A stretch of DNA of 34,304 nucleotides from a virus. This document shows positions 8,094 to 16,724 of the stretch, in pieces; positions within the stretch are counted from its first letter, which is position 1, and the number at the start of each line of letters is the position of its first letter. The stretch covers positions 1 through 34,304 of IMG/VR virus record IMGVR_UViG_3300035181_000782; one strand, 5' to 3'. The notes beneath the pieces are model-generated. The model did not search any database and was not told the origin of the DNA. It worked only from the letters and a program-made list of their open reading frames with translations. The translations under genes were made by a program, and so were the position numbers.

Positions 8094-8112
8094 ACGGGTC
8101 ATCGACAGTCGC

Positions 8113-9579
8113 TTAGACCTTGATGTTTTTCAGCAAGCCGAACGCAGGCGGGAAGTAGTTCTGGAGCAGTTCGTCCGCGTAAACGCCGTACTCATACTTG
8201 CGAGTGCGCAGGGGCCACTCGATCTGGTAGTAGTCGCGGCGGCTCTTGACTTGCAGGATGTTGGACACACCAGACAAGGGGTAAGGCACGCTGTCGCTGT
8301 AAAACAGAATTTCGCCATCGGGCATGTCAGGGTGAACAGTCAACTTCACTTGCGTGTTGGTGATCTTGTTCAGGTAGGTGCCAACCACCGTGCCCGCGTT
8401 GATGGACGCGCCACCCGTGTCCATACCGAAACGAATCAGCGGAGCGCCACCGTTGGCAATGATCAGCTTGTTCATTGCCAGCAGGGTGCGGCCCGACACA
8501 TACATTTCGCTGGGGCTCAAGCGGCTGTTGTCCCAAAAGAACGCGAAAGCCGCATCGACTTCGACCAGACCGCCCGCGCCGTCAGTGGTCAAAGGCGTAC
8601 CGACACCTGCCAGCGTAGCCAGGGCCACGTTGTAGGAGTTGGAGCCAGGGGTCATGATCTGCGTGCGCAGGCCGTCGAACACCAGGCCGTTTTGCGACTT
8701 GTCAACAGTGAAGCCAGCAGACGCATTCTGAGTGCCAGTGGCATTCGCAATCGCGGTGACGGTGTTGAGCGCCGTGATGGCACCCAGCAACTCATTGCCC
8801 GCCGTGCCCCAATACCAGGCGTAAGCAGCGGCACCATTGACGGGCGCGGCCAACGTGGCGGTGAAGCTCGACGTGGCGGTGGACAGAACAGCGGTCGCAG
8901 CAGCCGACTTGATGGCGGTGCCCTGGTTGACTGCATCAGTCGTGCCGTCCGCATTGGTGCGGGTTGCCGACAAAGGCAGGCCAGCAGCTACCGAAGAAGA
9001 GCGCCAGCCTTCCAGGGTCAGGGCCACGCAAATGACCGACACCGTGATGGCAGCCAAGGTGCCGCCGGTTGTCGAACCCACCACTGCGGGGGTCGGGGTC
9101 GTGCCGAGTGCAATGGAGCTGTTGCCACCAAGGATCAAGCGTTCCTCACCGATCATCACCGAGCGCAACAGTCCGAGAACCGCTTTGGCCTTGATGTCAT
9201 CAAAGCCCTGGCCAGCGTAATCGGCTTCAAAGCTCACGTTGTCTTCCAGGCCCAAGCCCTTGTAAGCAGCAACGTAGTTGGCCGTCGCGGTTGCGATGGT
9301 TGCATTGCGGTTGCCTTCAGAGATACCCAGGGACAGGCCGCCGGTGTTGATCGCTGTGATGGCTTTCCAGTTGGTCGCTGTGCCACCGTTGCCACCCACG
9401 CGCGGGATGCGGTTGCGCAGTGGGGTGAGAACAGGGTAAAGCTGCAAGGCGGCGGGCTGGAGGTCATAGTTGACCAGGCCGGTGCTCTGAGTGAACGCCT
9501 TGTTGATGGCGTCAACCACAGGGGTTTGTTGGGCACCTTTGATCAGAGCAAGGGTGTCCGAAGTGACTTTTTGATTCAT
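8113..9579 (-). CDS. Major capsid protein with inserted domain
   Basis: The 488-residue product lies after the prohead protease and before the connector genes, as capsid genes do in HK97-type head modules. It starts MNQKVTSDTLALIKGAQQTP with a good AGGAG-like site. Residues from about 60 (IPRVGGNGGTATNWKAI) and the C-terminal region (from about 375) look like the conserved capsid core. Residues from about 180 to 310 form an Ala/Thr/Gly-rich, beta-like insertion that could be an Ig-like surface domain. I infer an HK97-fold capsid protein. No separate decoration protein is evident. Terminator-like hairpins before and after the gene suggest that its transcript level is set separately. Confidence 0.82.
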   Translation of the reverse strand: MNQKVTSDTLALIKGAQQTPVVDAINKAFTQSTGLVNYDLQPAALQLYPVLTPLRNRIPRVGGNGGTATNWKAITAINTGGLSLGISEGNRNATIATATANYVAAYKGLGLEDNVSFEADYAGQGFDDIKAKAVLGLLRSVMIGEERLILGGNSSIALGTTPTPAVVGSTTGGTLAAITVSVICVALTLEGWRSSSVAAGLPLSATRTNADGTTDAVNQGTAIKSAAATAVLSTATSSFTATLAAPVNGAAAYAWYWGTAGNELLGAITALNTVTAIANATGTQNASAGFTVDKSQNGLVFDGLRTQIMTPGSNSYNVALATLAGVGTPLTTDGAGGLVEVDAAFAFFWDNSRLSPSEMYVSGRTLLAMNKLIIANGGAPLIRFGMDTGGASINAGTVVGTYLNKITNTQVKLTVHPDMPDGEILFYSDSVPYPLSGVSNILQVKSRRDYYQIEWPLRTRKYEYGVYADELLQNYFPPAFGLLKNIKV

Positions 9580-9599
9580 GAAAAACTCCTAGGGGAAAA

Positions 9600-9612
9600 C
9601 GGGCTAGGCCCG
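9600..9612 (-). other. Short hairpin before the capsid gene
   Basis: On minus-strand RNA, CGGGC pairs with GCCCG around a three-base loop, followed by UUUUCCCC and then the capsid ribosome binding site. It is a weak terminator-like or leader hairpin just downstream of the stronger terminator at 9650-9674. Confidence 0.35.
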
Positions 9613-9649
9613 CGAGGTTTGCCCGGTATGGGCGCGGGAACAGGGGGCG

Positions 9650-9674
9650 AAAAAAAGCCCGCTCAAAGGCGGGC
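9650..9674 (-). terminator. Intrinsic terminator between protease and capsid genes
   Basis: On the minus strand, GCCCGC and GCGGGC form a six-base-pair stem around CUUUGA and are followed by seven U residues. It lies between the protease stop (9699) and capsid start (9579), so it should limit read-through from the packaging genes into the capsid gene. Confidence 0.75.
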
Positions 9675-9698
9675 CGTGTGAACAGGGGCGAACGTGTA

Positions 9699-11042
9699 TC
9701 AAGGGGTGAGAGCCCGCAGTCCGTTGGCGGTCATGACCATCGCGCCACCGGAGTGAATCGATTTCATGATCTGTTCGGGGGTCTTGGGTGTGTCGTCTTC
9801 TACCTTCGCCGGATTGGTCAGGTCTTGCGACTTTTCAACTACCTTGAGGGTAGCTTTCGTGGGCGCAGGTAAAGCCTTGAGGGCGGTCAACTGTTTTGCC
9901 AGGTCGTCACGTTCGCCGGTCATCTTGGCAAGGTCATTGGTCAGGCTTGCCATCTTGGAAAGGTCATCAGGGCCGTCAGCCTTGTCAGCGTAGCCCAGGC
10001 CGTCCAGGTGCGTGCAGGCTTGCTTCATGGCGCCGTGCACGTCACCAAGCACCTTCTTGGTCGAGCTGCTGAACCGTGCGCCAGCTTTTTCCAGGTCGTC
10101 GGTCTTGGCGGCGTAAGCAAAGTTGCTCATGACCGGCGACACCGGGTTGCCGTCTACGTCCAGGTTTGGATCGGGCGGCGTGATGCGGGCAATCAGTTCG
10201 CCAACTTCCTCTTGAGTCATTTCGATCAGGATGGCACCCATCTGTTCGGCCAGGGCTTGCAGCTTGGCAGGCACCGGGGATGCGTCACCCTCGCGGGCCG
10301 CTTCATCCTGCTGGTCACGCACCAGATACTGAAAACTTTGCAGGGTGTAGGCCAGTTGTCCAACGTGCCCCATGCCCTTGAACAGTGCGTCCTTGGCGGC
10401 CTGCAATTTTTCAGCTTTGTACGCGGCGAACTCGTCATGCTCTGCCTTGGTGATCGTGACGGTTTCGTCGGCCACCACTTTGACAGCCTCGACAGCCTCG
10501 ACAGTCGGAACAACCGGCGCGGCTTCGCCAGCCTTGGTCACGGTGCCAGAGTCGCCATCGGGATCATCCGGGTTAGTTTCATCGCCTGGCCCGCTATCAG
10601 CCTTGAAAAAGGTGAACGTCGCTTCGGGGTTGGCCGGTCGATCCACCAGGGACACTTCGGACAGTCGCAGGCCGTTGATGATCGTCTTATTCAACAGGTC
10701 GCGGCTGGTGACTTTGCCACCAATCGAGAAGCCCTTGTAAACCCCGGCCCGAACCTTTTTGACGGCTTCGCTGTCGATGATGTGGGCACCAAAGAAGGTA
10801 CGGCCGTCATCCTGCACTGTCGCTTCGATGGCGACCCCGGCGGCCTTTGCGGTGTGCATCTCGCGCACGTTCGCAAACTTCATGTAGTCAGGCAGCGCGG
10901 CCTTCATGGCATCGGCGGTGATCGTTTCGCCGTCGCTGTCCTTGGTGTCGCTTGAGGCGTAGCCCCACACCTTGATCGTGCCGTCATCCTGTTCCTCGGA
11001 CTTGGCAATGTCGCCATATAGCTTCACGTTTTTCGTCTTCAT
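9699..11042 (-). CDS. Prohead serine protease with C-terminal scaffold-like region
   Basis: The 447-residue protein has a protease domain in its first ~150 residues: a Gly-Tyr strand near the start (KVWGYASS), a catalytic-type His in REMH (about residue 62), and a Ser in GFSIGG (about residue 104). A SLVDRPANPEA motif follows, typical of the XkdF/S78-type capsid maturation proteases. The long remainder is acidic and Ala-rich with coiled-coil segments (KMTGERDDLAKQLTALKAL, about residues 385-405), as expected of a delta or scaffold domain that guides capsid assembly and is then degraded. No separate scaffold gene is seen. It lies 21 nt after the portal gene. Confidence 0.82.
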   Translation of the reverse strand: MKTKNVKLYGDIAKSEEQDDGTIKVWGYASSDTKDSDGETITADAMKAALPDYMKFANVREMHTAKAAGVAIEATVQDDGRTFFGAHIIDSEAVKKVRAGVYKGFSIGGKVTSRDLLNKTIINGLRLSEVSLVDRPANPEATFTFFKADSGPGDETNPDDPDGDSGTVTKAGEAAPVVPTVEAVEAVKVVADETVTITKAEHDEFAAYKAEKLQAAKDALFKGMGHVGQLAYTLQSFQYLVRDQQDEAAREGDASPVPAKLQALAEQMGAILIEMTQEEVGELIARITPPDPNLDVDGNPVSPVMSNFAYAAKTDDLEKAGARFSSSTKKVLGDVHGAMKQACTHLDGLGYADKADGPDDLSKMASLTNDLAKMTGERDDLAKQLTALKALPAPTKATLKVVEKSQDLTNPAKVEDDTPKTPEQIMKSIHSGGAMVMTANGLRALTP

Positions 11043-11063
11043 ATTTACCTCGTTGGTTAAGAA

Positions 11064-13403
11064 TTACTCAGCGTCATCACCTGCGTCATCACTGCTTGGG
11101 CCGTCTTCAATGACAGTCGGGAGAATGTCGCAACGACAGTTCGGGTGCGCGGGCGGCCCGTCATCACCGCTTGGGAACAGGTCGAACAGTCCGATTGATC
11201 CGACCTCGGAATTGGCAACACAGTCCTCGCAGGCTTCGTCGCCCAAAATCCACTCTTTGCCACTCACCACGCTGGAGTTGCGGTAAGCGGCCATGTTGCC
11301 CTGCACATCGGCCATCGCGGTTTCTGTCCTGGCGATCATGTCGGCCCGGCTTTCAGAGTAGGCAGACGCATCCGACAGCTCCTTGGACAGTCGATCATTC
11401 GACCAGCCCTCCTCCATTGCCGTGACAACCAGTTGGGCGGTGTCCTCGCGCTGCGTGTCAGTGATCACCCAGGCCGCGTCCGGGTTGGGCACCAGTTCAC
11501 CGTTGACCATCTTCATGCCCACCATTTCGGCGGCGCGTTCAGCAGCCCAATCCACGGCGGCCTGGTTGACCAGATCAAGCGTGACCTCGGGGGCATCGTT
11601 CATGCCGATCTGGATCAGCGCCTCGGCTGCCCCGTCAGCAGCCATCGCGGCCAGCACGTCGTCAATGTCGCCGTACAGCGTGGTGATGCCCTCGGACACG
11701 TCCAGCGCCTTGCGTATCTCGTCCAGCGCCTTCGCCTTGAATGCTTCGATTTCGGCATCCGTGGTGTCCACCGCTTCGGCTTTGTGAGCGTCCGCGTGTG
11801 TGGGCAGCGATTCCAGGAACGTGCCCTTGCGGGACGTGAACAGCTCCAAGGCTTGCCGGGTCATATCGACCCTGGCAGCCTTTTGCCATTTTTTAATAGC
11901 TTTTGATACGCCCTTGAGGCAGGCGGTCACGGCGGGCCGGTCGCGCTTTATTGCAGGCACAGTCCGCGCCTTGGCAAGTCTTGCACGCCCGGCCCGCGCT
12001 TTTCCCAGGCGTTGCCCCAGGTAAGCGCCTTTCGTGGCATCAGGAAGGGGCTCGCTGCCCGGCTGGCCACCGGGCGGCACCAGGCGATCAGGCGGTATCG
12101 GCGGCGGGTTCAGCTTGGCGTCCTGTTCAGGTGTCAGGGCGGCCAGGCCCAGCTTGTCGCGCACCTCGTTGGGGTCTTTGATCTTTGCGGCCACATAGGC
12201 ACAGTCGATTTGTGACTGCGTGAGCGCGTCCACCGATTCGTCGGTGTTCCAGTGGAACGTAATATCCGTGATCCCAAAGCACTGCACCAGGATGTGATTG
12301 ATCAAATCTTTGACCCACTGCATAAGCGGCATCAACCCTTCCTCATGGGCAGTCTGCGCGGCTGTCTCAGCGGTCGCCCGGTTCATCTGCATCGATAACG
12401 CTTGGGGCGAAATGCTGAACGCGAAACAGACGATCCGCGCCAGCCATTCGTCGTACATGTCCTTCAACACCTGATCCTTGGTGTTCAGCGGGTTCAGGCC
12501 ACCAGGAACGAAGCGCGTGCCCCGGCGGGCCTGGGTGTTCCCGGCCAGCACCGAATCCCACCACTCTTGAAACTGCTTGATCTGGTCGGGCTGCCAGGTG
12601 TCAGGCACACCAAAGATCAAATCAGGTGTCGAACCGTCTGTGTAGTATTGCAACTGGCTCAACTGTCGGCGCAGCGCGATGTTCACCGTCATCTGCACCT
12701 GTTCGACCGGGCTGAACCCGTAAACCTTATTGGTGCGAATGTTGCGCGGTGAGTAGATCAAAGTCTCGCGGGTGTAGTCCACCGCAGGCAAGCCCTTCAA
12801 CACCTGTTGGTAGGCCGGGCTCGGCGGCAGCGGCGTGCGGCCCTGTTCGTCAATCACCCGCTTGATGATGGCACCGTCCATCAGCTCCAGTGCGTATATG
12901 TCGCCACCGACTGTTTTGCGCGGGTAGATGGTCGGTGCGTCAATCACCAGCAAATCTTCCACCAGCGCACGAAGCCACACCGACCAAGTGTTTTCTTTGT
13001 CAGGGCTGGCAAAGAACTTCGTCAGCATGTCGATGCGGGCATCACCCTCGCCGTCTTTTTTGCTGTCGGTCGGTTTGAAGCTGTACGGCATGGCGCTGAT
13101 CTGATCCTTGCGGGTTTCGATCACCAGGCGCAATAGGTCGTAACCGTCTGCCAGCGCACGCAGACTGCCAAAGTCGAAGCCCTCTGCTTGCTTTGGGTTT
13201 TGGCGCAAGTTGAACCCGGTGTCGTAGTCAAAGGCCCGGCCTACCGCCTTTTCCTGCGCGATGGGAGCCATCGGCTGCAACGGGCCAAACCACGACTCAG
13301 GCGTGACCCCGGCCACCACGTATCGCGCGGCCTGGGTGATCCGGGCAATCATCCCCGGCGGCACTGGCGTGCCCATGTTGTTTCGATTACTGCTTTCGGC
13401 CAT
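11064..13403 (-). CDS. Portal protein fused to MuF-like head morphogenesis domain
   Basis: The 779-residue protein is longer than typical portals (about 400-550). Residues 1 to about 450 resemble siphovirus portals: RLVIETRKDQI near 93-103, RETLIYSPRNIRTNKVYGFSP near 214-235, and FSISPQALSMQ near 340. A Pro-rich linker follows. From about residue 480 it is Arg/Lys- and Ala-rich, and it ends with a MuF-type signature: IARTETAMADVQGNMAAY, then CEDC and PPAHPNCRCDILP near the end. MuF-type proteins are minor head components. The gene overlaps the large terminase by 17 bases. No stop or start separates the two parts, so a single fused product is expected unless it is cleaved. Confidence 0.85.
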   Translation of the reverse strand: MAESSNRNNMGTPVPPGMIARITQAARYVVAGVTPESWFGPLQPMAPIAQEKAVGRAFDYDTGFNLRQNPKQAEGFDFGSLRALADGYDLLRLVIETRKDQISAMPYSFKPTDSKKDGEGDARIDMLTKFFASPDKENTWSVWLRALVEDLLVIDAPTIYPRKTVGGDIYALELMDGAIIKRVIDEQGRTPLPPSPAYQQVLKGLPAVDYTRETLIYSPRNIRTNKVYGFSPVEQVQMTVNIALRRQLSQLQYYTDGSTPDLIFGVPDTWQPDQIKQFQEWWDSVLAGNTQARRGTRFVPGGLNPLNTKDQVLKDMYDEWLARIVCFAFSISPQALSMQMNRATAETAAQTAHEEGLMPLMQWVKDLINHILVQCFGITDITFHWNTDESVDALTQSQIDCAYVAAKIKDPNEVRDKLGLAALTPEQDAKLNPPPIPPDRLVPPGGQPGSEPLPDATKGAYLGQRLGKARAGRARLAKARTVPAIKRDRPAVTACLKGVSKAIKKWQKAARVDMTRQALELFTSRKGTFLESLPTHADAHKAEAVDTTDAEIEAFKAKALDEIRKALDVSEGITTLYGDIDDVLAAMAADGAAEALIQIGMNDAPEVTLDLVNQAAVDWAAERAAEMVGMKMVNGELVPNPDAAWVITDTQREDTAQLVVTAMEEGWSNDRLSKELSDASAYSESRADMIARTETAMADVQGNMAAYRNSSVVSGKEWILGDEACEDCVANSEVGSIGLFDLFPSGDDGPPAHPNCRCDILPTVIEDGPSSDDAGDDAE

Positions 13404-14832
13404 TTAGGGCATCCTCTTTGATTCGTTTCAGATCGTCGGCCTTGGCCGCCATGTAGTCGAACAAGCCCATACCACCGCCGCCACGGGCCATGTAGTTGAG
13501 CGCCTGGGTCACGCTGTCCACGTCATCGTCGTGTGCGCCATTCGGAAACTGTCCACATGACTGCACCAGCCCGGCCACCTCTGGATGACCTTCGGGCAGG
13601 AACACCCGGCCCGATTCGATGATGGGTGTCACCGCGTTTGCGTTGCTCACCTTGTCGGTGCCCTTTTGAACTGGCACAACGAACAGTCGGGTGCCGCTGC
13701 GCAGTTCCTGAATGAGCGACTGCCCGCTGGCCTTGTCTTCCACAAGAACGGCGTGCGGGTTCCACTTCGCAGCGTGCGACACGGCGATGCGTTTCAGGTC
13801 TGGAAACTCCCACTTGTCTTTCAGTATGTCCAGCAGGTAGAAGCCCAGCTCGCCTTCGCCCCAGGTGGTGCAGACCGAATAGTCGTTCGCCTCTTTTGTC
13901 TTGAACGCGGTGTCCCATGACTGAATGATCCGCTTGAACCGTGGGGCCGCCTCGGGGCGATACCAGCACCACCAGGCCGACTTGAAGATGCCACCACCGA
14001 GCGGCGCTGGGCGCTGCATGTACTGCCCGGCGAAGACATACGGGTTGGCCCGCTCCATGTTCGCCAGGGTGTCGCGGTCGTGCTTCCATGGCCAGAGTGC
14101 TTCGTCGCGCTCGTTCACCGCTGGGATCATCAAGTGTTCCCACTTCTCACCGTTGCCACCGGCCAACAGGAACCCGGACAAGTCCGATTCATGCAGGCGC
14201 TGCATGATCACGATGATGGGCGTGTGCGGCGCGTTGCGGCGGCTCTCGACTGTCAGGCCGAAGTTTTCCACCACCCTGCCCCGCATGGCATCGCTGCCAG
14301 CCTCACCGGCTTTGTGCGGGTCATCAATGATGATGGCGCCGCCAAACCCTTCACGCACCTTGCCAGCACCGAAGCCGGTGATCGTGCCGTCCGAGCCCGT
14401 GGCGTACATCACGCCGCCCGCTGTTGTCTTCCAATGCGCCTGCGCGTTGCTTGCCAGCTTGGTGTCGAAACAGTCGGCATACGCCTCATGCTGCATCAGC
14501 GACTTGGTATTGTTGCTGTTGTTCTCAGCCAGGGTCGCAGAGTAAGACAGGTGGATGAACTCGCTGTCAGGCTGCTTGCCCATTGCCCAGGCGACGAAGT
14601 TCAGCACGGCCAGCTCGGTCTTGGAGTAGCGCGGGGGTAGGTTAATCACAAGGTTTTTGACCTCACCCCGATACACCCGCATCAGGGCTTCACAGATCAG
14701 CTTGTGGTGCCAGTTGTCTTTCCACTTGTACCCCTTGCGCTTGGCAAAGGTGTATTTGCTGAAAAAGTGCAGGTCATCTTGCGCCGCCGTGCGAATCGCC
14801 AGCTTCATCGCGGCATCGCTGTGGGTCGCCAT
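13387..14832 (-). CDS. Terminase large subunit
   Basis: This 481-residue protein is the packaging motor. The ATPase part has a Walker A-like PPRYSKTE (about 66-73) and a Walker B GGAIIIDD (about 164-171). The C-terminal nuclease part shows QSWDTAFKTKEANDYSV (from about 305), VEDKASGQSL (about 364-373) and an acidic HDDDVDS (about 434-440), consistent with RNase H-like metal ligands. The ATG at 14832 overlaps the stop of the small subunit (TGATG), preferred to a TTG one codon upstream. Its end overlaps the portal start by 17 bases. Confidence 0.92.
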   Translation of the reverse strand: MATHSDAAMKLAIRTAAQDDLHFFSKYTFAKRKGYKWKDNWHHKLICEALMRVYRGEVKNLVINLPPRYSKTELAVLNFVAWAMGKQPDSEFIHLSYSATLAENNSNNTKSLMQHEAYADCFDTKLASNAQAHWKTTAGGVMYATGSDGTITGFGAGKVREGFGGAIIIDDPHKAGEAGSDAMRGRVVENFGLTVESRRNAPHTPIIVIMQRLHESDLSGFLLAGGNGEKWEHLMIPAVNERDEALWPWKHDRDTLANMERANPYVFAGQYMQRPAPLGGGIFKSAWWCWYRPEAAPRFKRIIQSWDTAFKTKEANDYSVCTTWGEGELGFYLLDILKDKWEFPDLKRIAVSHAAKWNPHAVLVEDKASGQSLIQELRSGTRLFVVPVQKGTDKVSNANAVTPIIESGRVFLPEGHPEVAGLVQSCGQFPNGAHDDDVDSVTQALNYMARGGGGMGLFDYMAAKADDLKRIKEDALNGRKQ

Positions 14833-15302
14833 CAATATTCTTTCAGCACGTCCCGCAAGGCGGCTTTGTATTCCTCAATCGGCACAGTGCCAGGGCCAGC
14901 CGGGTTCAGTGGCTCGCCATCCTTGCCGGTCAACTCAACAGTCGTTGCCGACTCGCGCCAGCGTGCCCGAACCTTGAGCCAAAAGATCGTGGCCGCAATG
15001 TTGTCGCCGCTCACCGCCATCTTGAACAGGGTTCCGGCCACCTTGAGGTTCGCCTGGGACACGCCTTCGTCCAGCTCTTTTTGGAAATACTTTTTCAGGG
15101 TGTCAAGCGAGATGCCCACCGAGTCGCCGTTACGCATGGCCGAACAGATCAGTTCCTGCGGTGCGCCCATGCCGGTCATTTGCAGCACATAGGCCCGCTG
15201 TTCAGGCGTGGGCACAAAGGCGGGCCGTCCAGACTTGAACCCGGCGGCTTCGCGGTCAGCTTTGTTCTTTGCCAACTGTTCAGGGGTCAGCTTCTTGGTC
15301 AT
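14832..15302 (-). CDS. Terminase small subunit
   Basis: The product is 156 residues from the ATG at 15302, chosen because AGGAA lies at a good distance upstream; another in-frame ATG at 15326 would add eight residues. It begins MTKKLTPEQLAKNKADREAA. Residues from about 35 form an HTH-like segment (EQRAYVLQMTGMGAPQELICSAM...), followed by a helical region (LKKYFQKELDEGVSQANLKV) likely used in ring formation. The product recognises phage DNA and hands it to the large subunit, which follows with a one-base overlap. It is the first gene of the late minus-strand block. Confidence 0.8.
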   Translation of the reverse strand: MTKKLTPEQLAKNKADREAAGFKSGRPAFVPTPEQRAYVLQMTGMGAPQELICSAMRNGDSVGISLDTLKKYFQKELDEGVSQANLKVAGTLFKMAVSGDNIAATIFWLKVRARWRESATTVELTGKDGEPLNPAGPGTVPIEEYKAALRDVLKEY

Positions 15303-15423
15303 GTCGTTTCGTTCCTGCGCACGCACGCGCCTTTTTTATGTAAGGTTTACGGGGGGCGGGGCTTTTCGCACGCTCTGCGCTGCCTTCCTTTCCCCCCTCG
15401 TTTCGGTCGTTTCCCACTCGGAG

Positions 15424-15512
15424 CAACAGTCAAGAACAGTCGGACTGGATAATTCCGACATTCCGCGACAGTCGTTAAATTGAAGTATTTGTGTTACCTT
15501 AGAGATAGCAAA
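15424..15512 (+). promoter_or_regulatory. Early control region with ACAGTC repeats and GTTACC element
   Basis: ACAGTC-type units start at 15426, 15436, 15458 (ACATTC) and 15468, that is 10, 22 and 10 bp apart and so on the same face of the helix. GTTACCTTAGAGATAG follows at 15493, and the DUF488 start is at 15545. The same order recurs upstream of 27693 and, in shorter form, 23684. The region also lies between divergent early and late blocks, so it may control both. No convincing sigma70 -35/-10 pair is apparent here. Confidence 0.55.
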
Positions 15513-15544
15513 GCATCCCGCAATGCACCAGCACATAGGTTCAC

Positions 15545-16003
15545 ATGATCTACACCATCGGATACCAGGCACTCACACCAGGGCGCCTATTGGGCATCGT
15601 CACCCACCTTGACGCTATCTTGATTGATGTTCGAGAGCGCCCAATCAGTCGAAAGCCAGGTTTCGGGTTTCGCCAACTAGAAGCCTTGTTCAACACCGAC
15701 TGCACCAAGTACGTCACCGCCGGGCACTACCTTGGCGGGCGGGGCAATGTCAGCAAAGCAGGCATTGAGCGGCTGCGCAAGTTCGACAGCTTTGATGCGC
15801 CTAACTGCGTGTTGATGTGCATGGAGCATCACCCGGCTGACTGCCACCGTCACCGGAACATTACCGGGCCGCACTTCAAAAGGGCCGAGCATCTGCTGCC
15901 TATTGCCGGGGCAGTGCTTGGGTTCAACTCGGATGATCTGAGTGATGCCATTGCCGGGACAGCCGCATTCAGCAGCATCTTGTCCTACTCGCTGGAGCTG
16001 TGA
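15545..16003 (+). CDS. DUF488 family protein
   Basis: The 152-residue protein has the family's hallmarks: an N-terminal IYTIGYQ, ILIDVRERPIS (about 26-36), a GF motif followed by a variable core, and CMEHHPADCHRHR (about 92-104) with closely spaced Cys and His. DUF488 proteins are widespread in bacteria and phages and have no firmly known role; the Cys/His cluster suggests metal or nucleic acid chemistry. It is the first gene of the plus-strand block, behind the ACAGTC/GTTACC element, with AGGT before the ATG. The next gene overlaps its stop (TGATG). Confidence 0.85.
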   Translation: MIYTIGYQALTPGRLLGIVTHLDAILIDVRERPISRKPGFGFRQLEALFNTDCTKYVTAGHYLGGRGNVSKAGIERLRKFDSFDAPNCVLMCMEHHPADCHRHRNITGPHFKRAEHLLPIAGAVLGFNSDDLSDAIAGTAAFSSILSYSLEL

Positions 16004-16212
16004 TGCCAACCATCAAGACCAGCATGAGGCCGAAGCCTCGCACCGAGCCGCTGCACCGCTTGATTCCAGCGATGCCAGGCGACGATGACGCTTTGTATAT
16101 CAGCGCCAAAGACCTTGGCCGGATCAAAACGCTCGCACTGTGCGGCCAAGTCAGGCCAGCCCGTGAATTTGCCCTTCAACTTATCAGCGAGGCCATTGGC
16201 CACACATTATGA
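16003..16212 (+). CDS. Small early protein, unknown
   Basis: The 69-residue product starts at the ATG that overlaps the DUF488 stop (TGATG). It is basic at the N-terminus and contains a helical segment in its second half. It is not recognised. Four-base overlap with the next start indicates translation in one operon. Confidence 0.6.
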   Translation: MPTIKTSMRPKPRTEPLHRLIPAMPGDDDALYISAKDLGRIKTLALCGQVRPAREFALQLISEAIGHTL

Positions 16213-16511
16213 AAACCTCACACACACCCGGCCCTTGGGGACTGTTCGACTGTTCTGAACCCATGCACCAAAATGGCATCGTGATTGAAAGCGTAAATAA
16301 GGCGCACGAAATTCGACCCGGCGTCGGCGTCCATCTTGGGGATGAAATTGCCGACCTTTGGCTTATCGCCGCTGCCCCTGATCTGTTGGCATCCCTGATA
16401 ACACTGGCAGGTCACGTCGCCCACTACGCAGCCATGCCTCATGCCCACCCTGACGCGCACCGTGATGTGGCAAACGCCTACGCCGCCATCAACAAAGCAA
16501 CTGGAGCCTAA
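16209..16511 (+). CDS. Phage protein with HTPGPW N-terminus
   Basis: The 100-residue protein starts MKTSHTPGPWGLFDCSEP. An HTPGPW motif at the N-terminus, followed by a short beta-rich region, NKAHEI and an IADLWLIAAAPDLLASL helix, is a pattern seen in many phage accessory proteins of unknown role. It has no membrane segment or catalytic motif that I can see. The start overlaps the previous stop by four bases. Confidence 0.7.
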   Translation: MKTSHTPGPWGLFDCSEPMHQNGIVIESVNKAHEIRPGVGVHLGDEIADLWLIAAAPDLLASLITLAGHVAHYAAMPHAHPDAHRDVANAYAAINKATGA

Positions 16512-16514
16512 ACC

Positions 16515-16724
16515 ATGACACGCAAATTCACCATCACCATTCAATGCGAGAACGCCGCCTTTGAGGATGATCCTCTTGGCGAGATTTCCCGCATCCTGGC
16601 CATCGAAGCCAAGCGCCTTGCACTTTGGGCCGGGGACAATCCGCGACCGCGCTGGAGCGATACCCTGCTTGACGTGAATGGCAACGTGGTGGGCTCTGCC
16701 TGCCTTACCGGGAACCTATCATGA
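16515..16724 (+). CDS. Small early protein, unknown
   Basis: The 69-residue protein begins MTRKFTITIQCENAAFEDDP and has a helix (LGEISRILAIEAKRLALWAG) followed by a strand-turn-strand end (LLDVNGNVVGSACL). The beta-alpha-beta shape is compact and plausible for a small regulatory or inhibitory protein. I do not recognise it. It lies three bases after the preceding gene and overlaps the next by four. Confidence 0.6.
   Translation: MTRKFTITIQCENAAFEDDPLGEISRILAIEAKRLALWAGDNPRPRWSDTLLDVNGNVVGSACLTGNLS

Noticed and set aside
8251-9681. 476-residue open frame opposite the capsid gene
   Set aside because: It is an antisense shadow of a GC-rich gene: Arg/Gly/Gln/His-rich, no ribosome binding site and wrong strand for the module.
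15345-15362. G-rich stretch (GGGGGGCGGGG) as a G-quadruplex or cos site
   Set aside because: Only two G runs are close together and no symmetric cos-like or repeat structure is visible.
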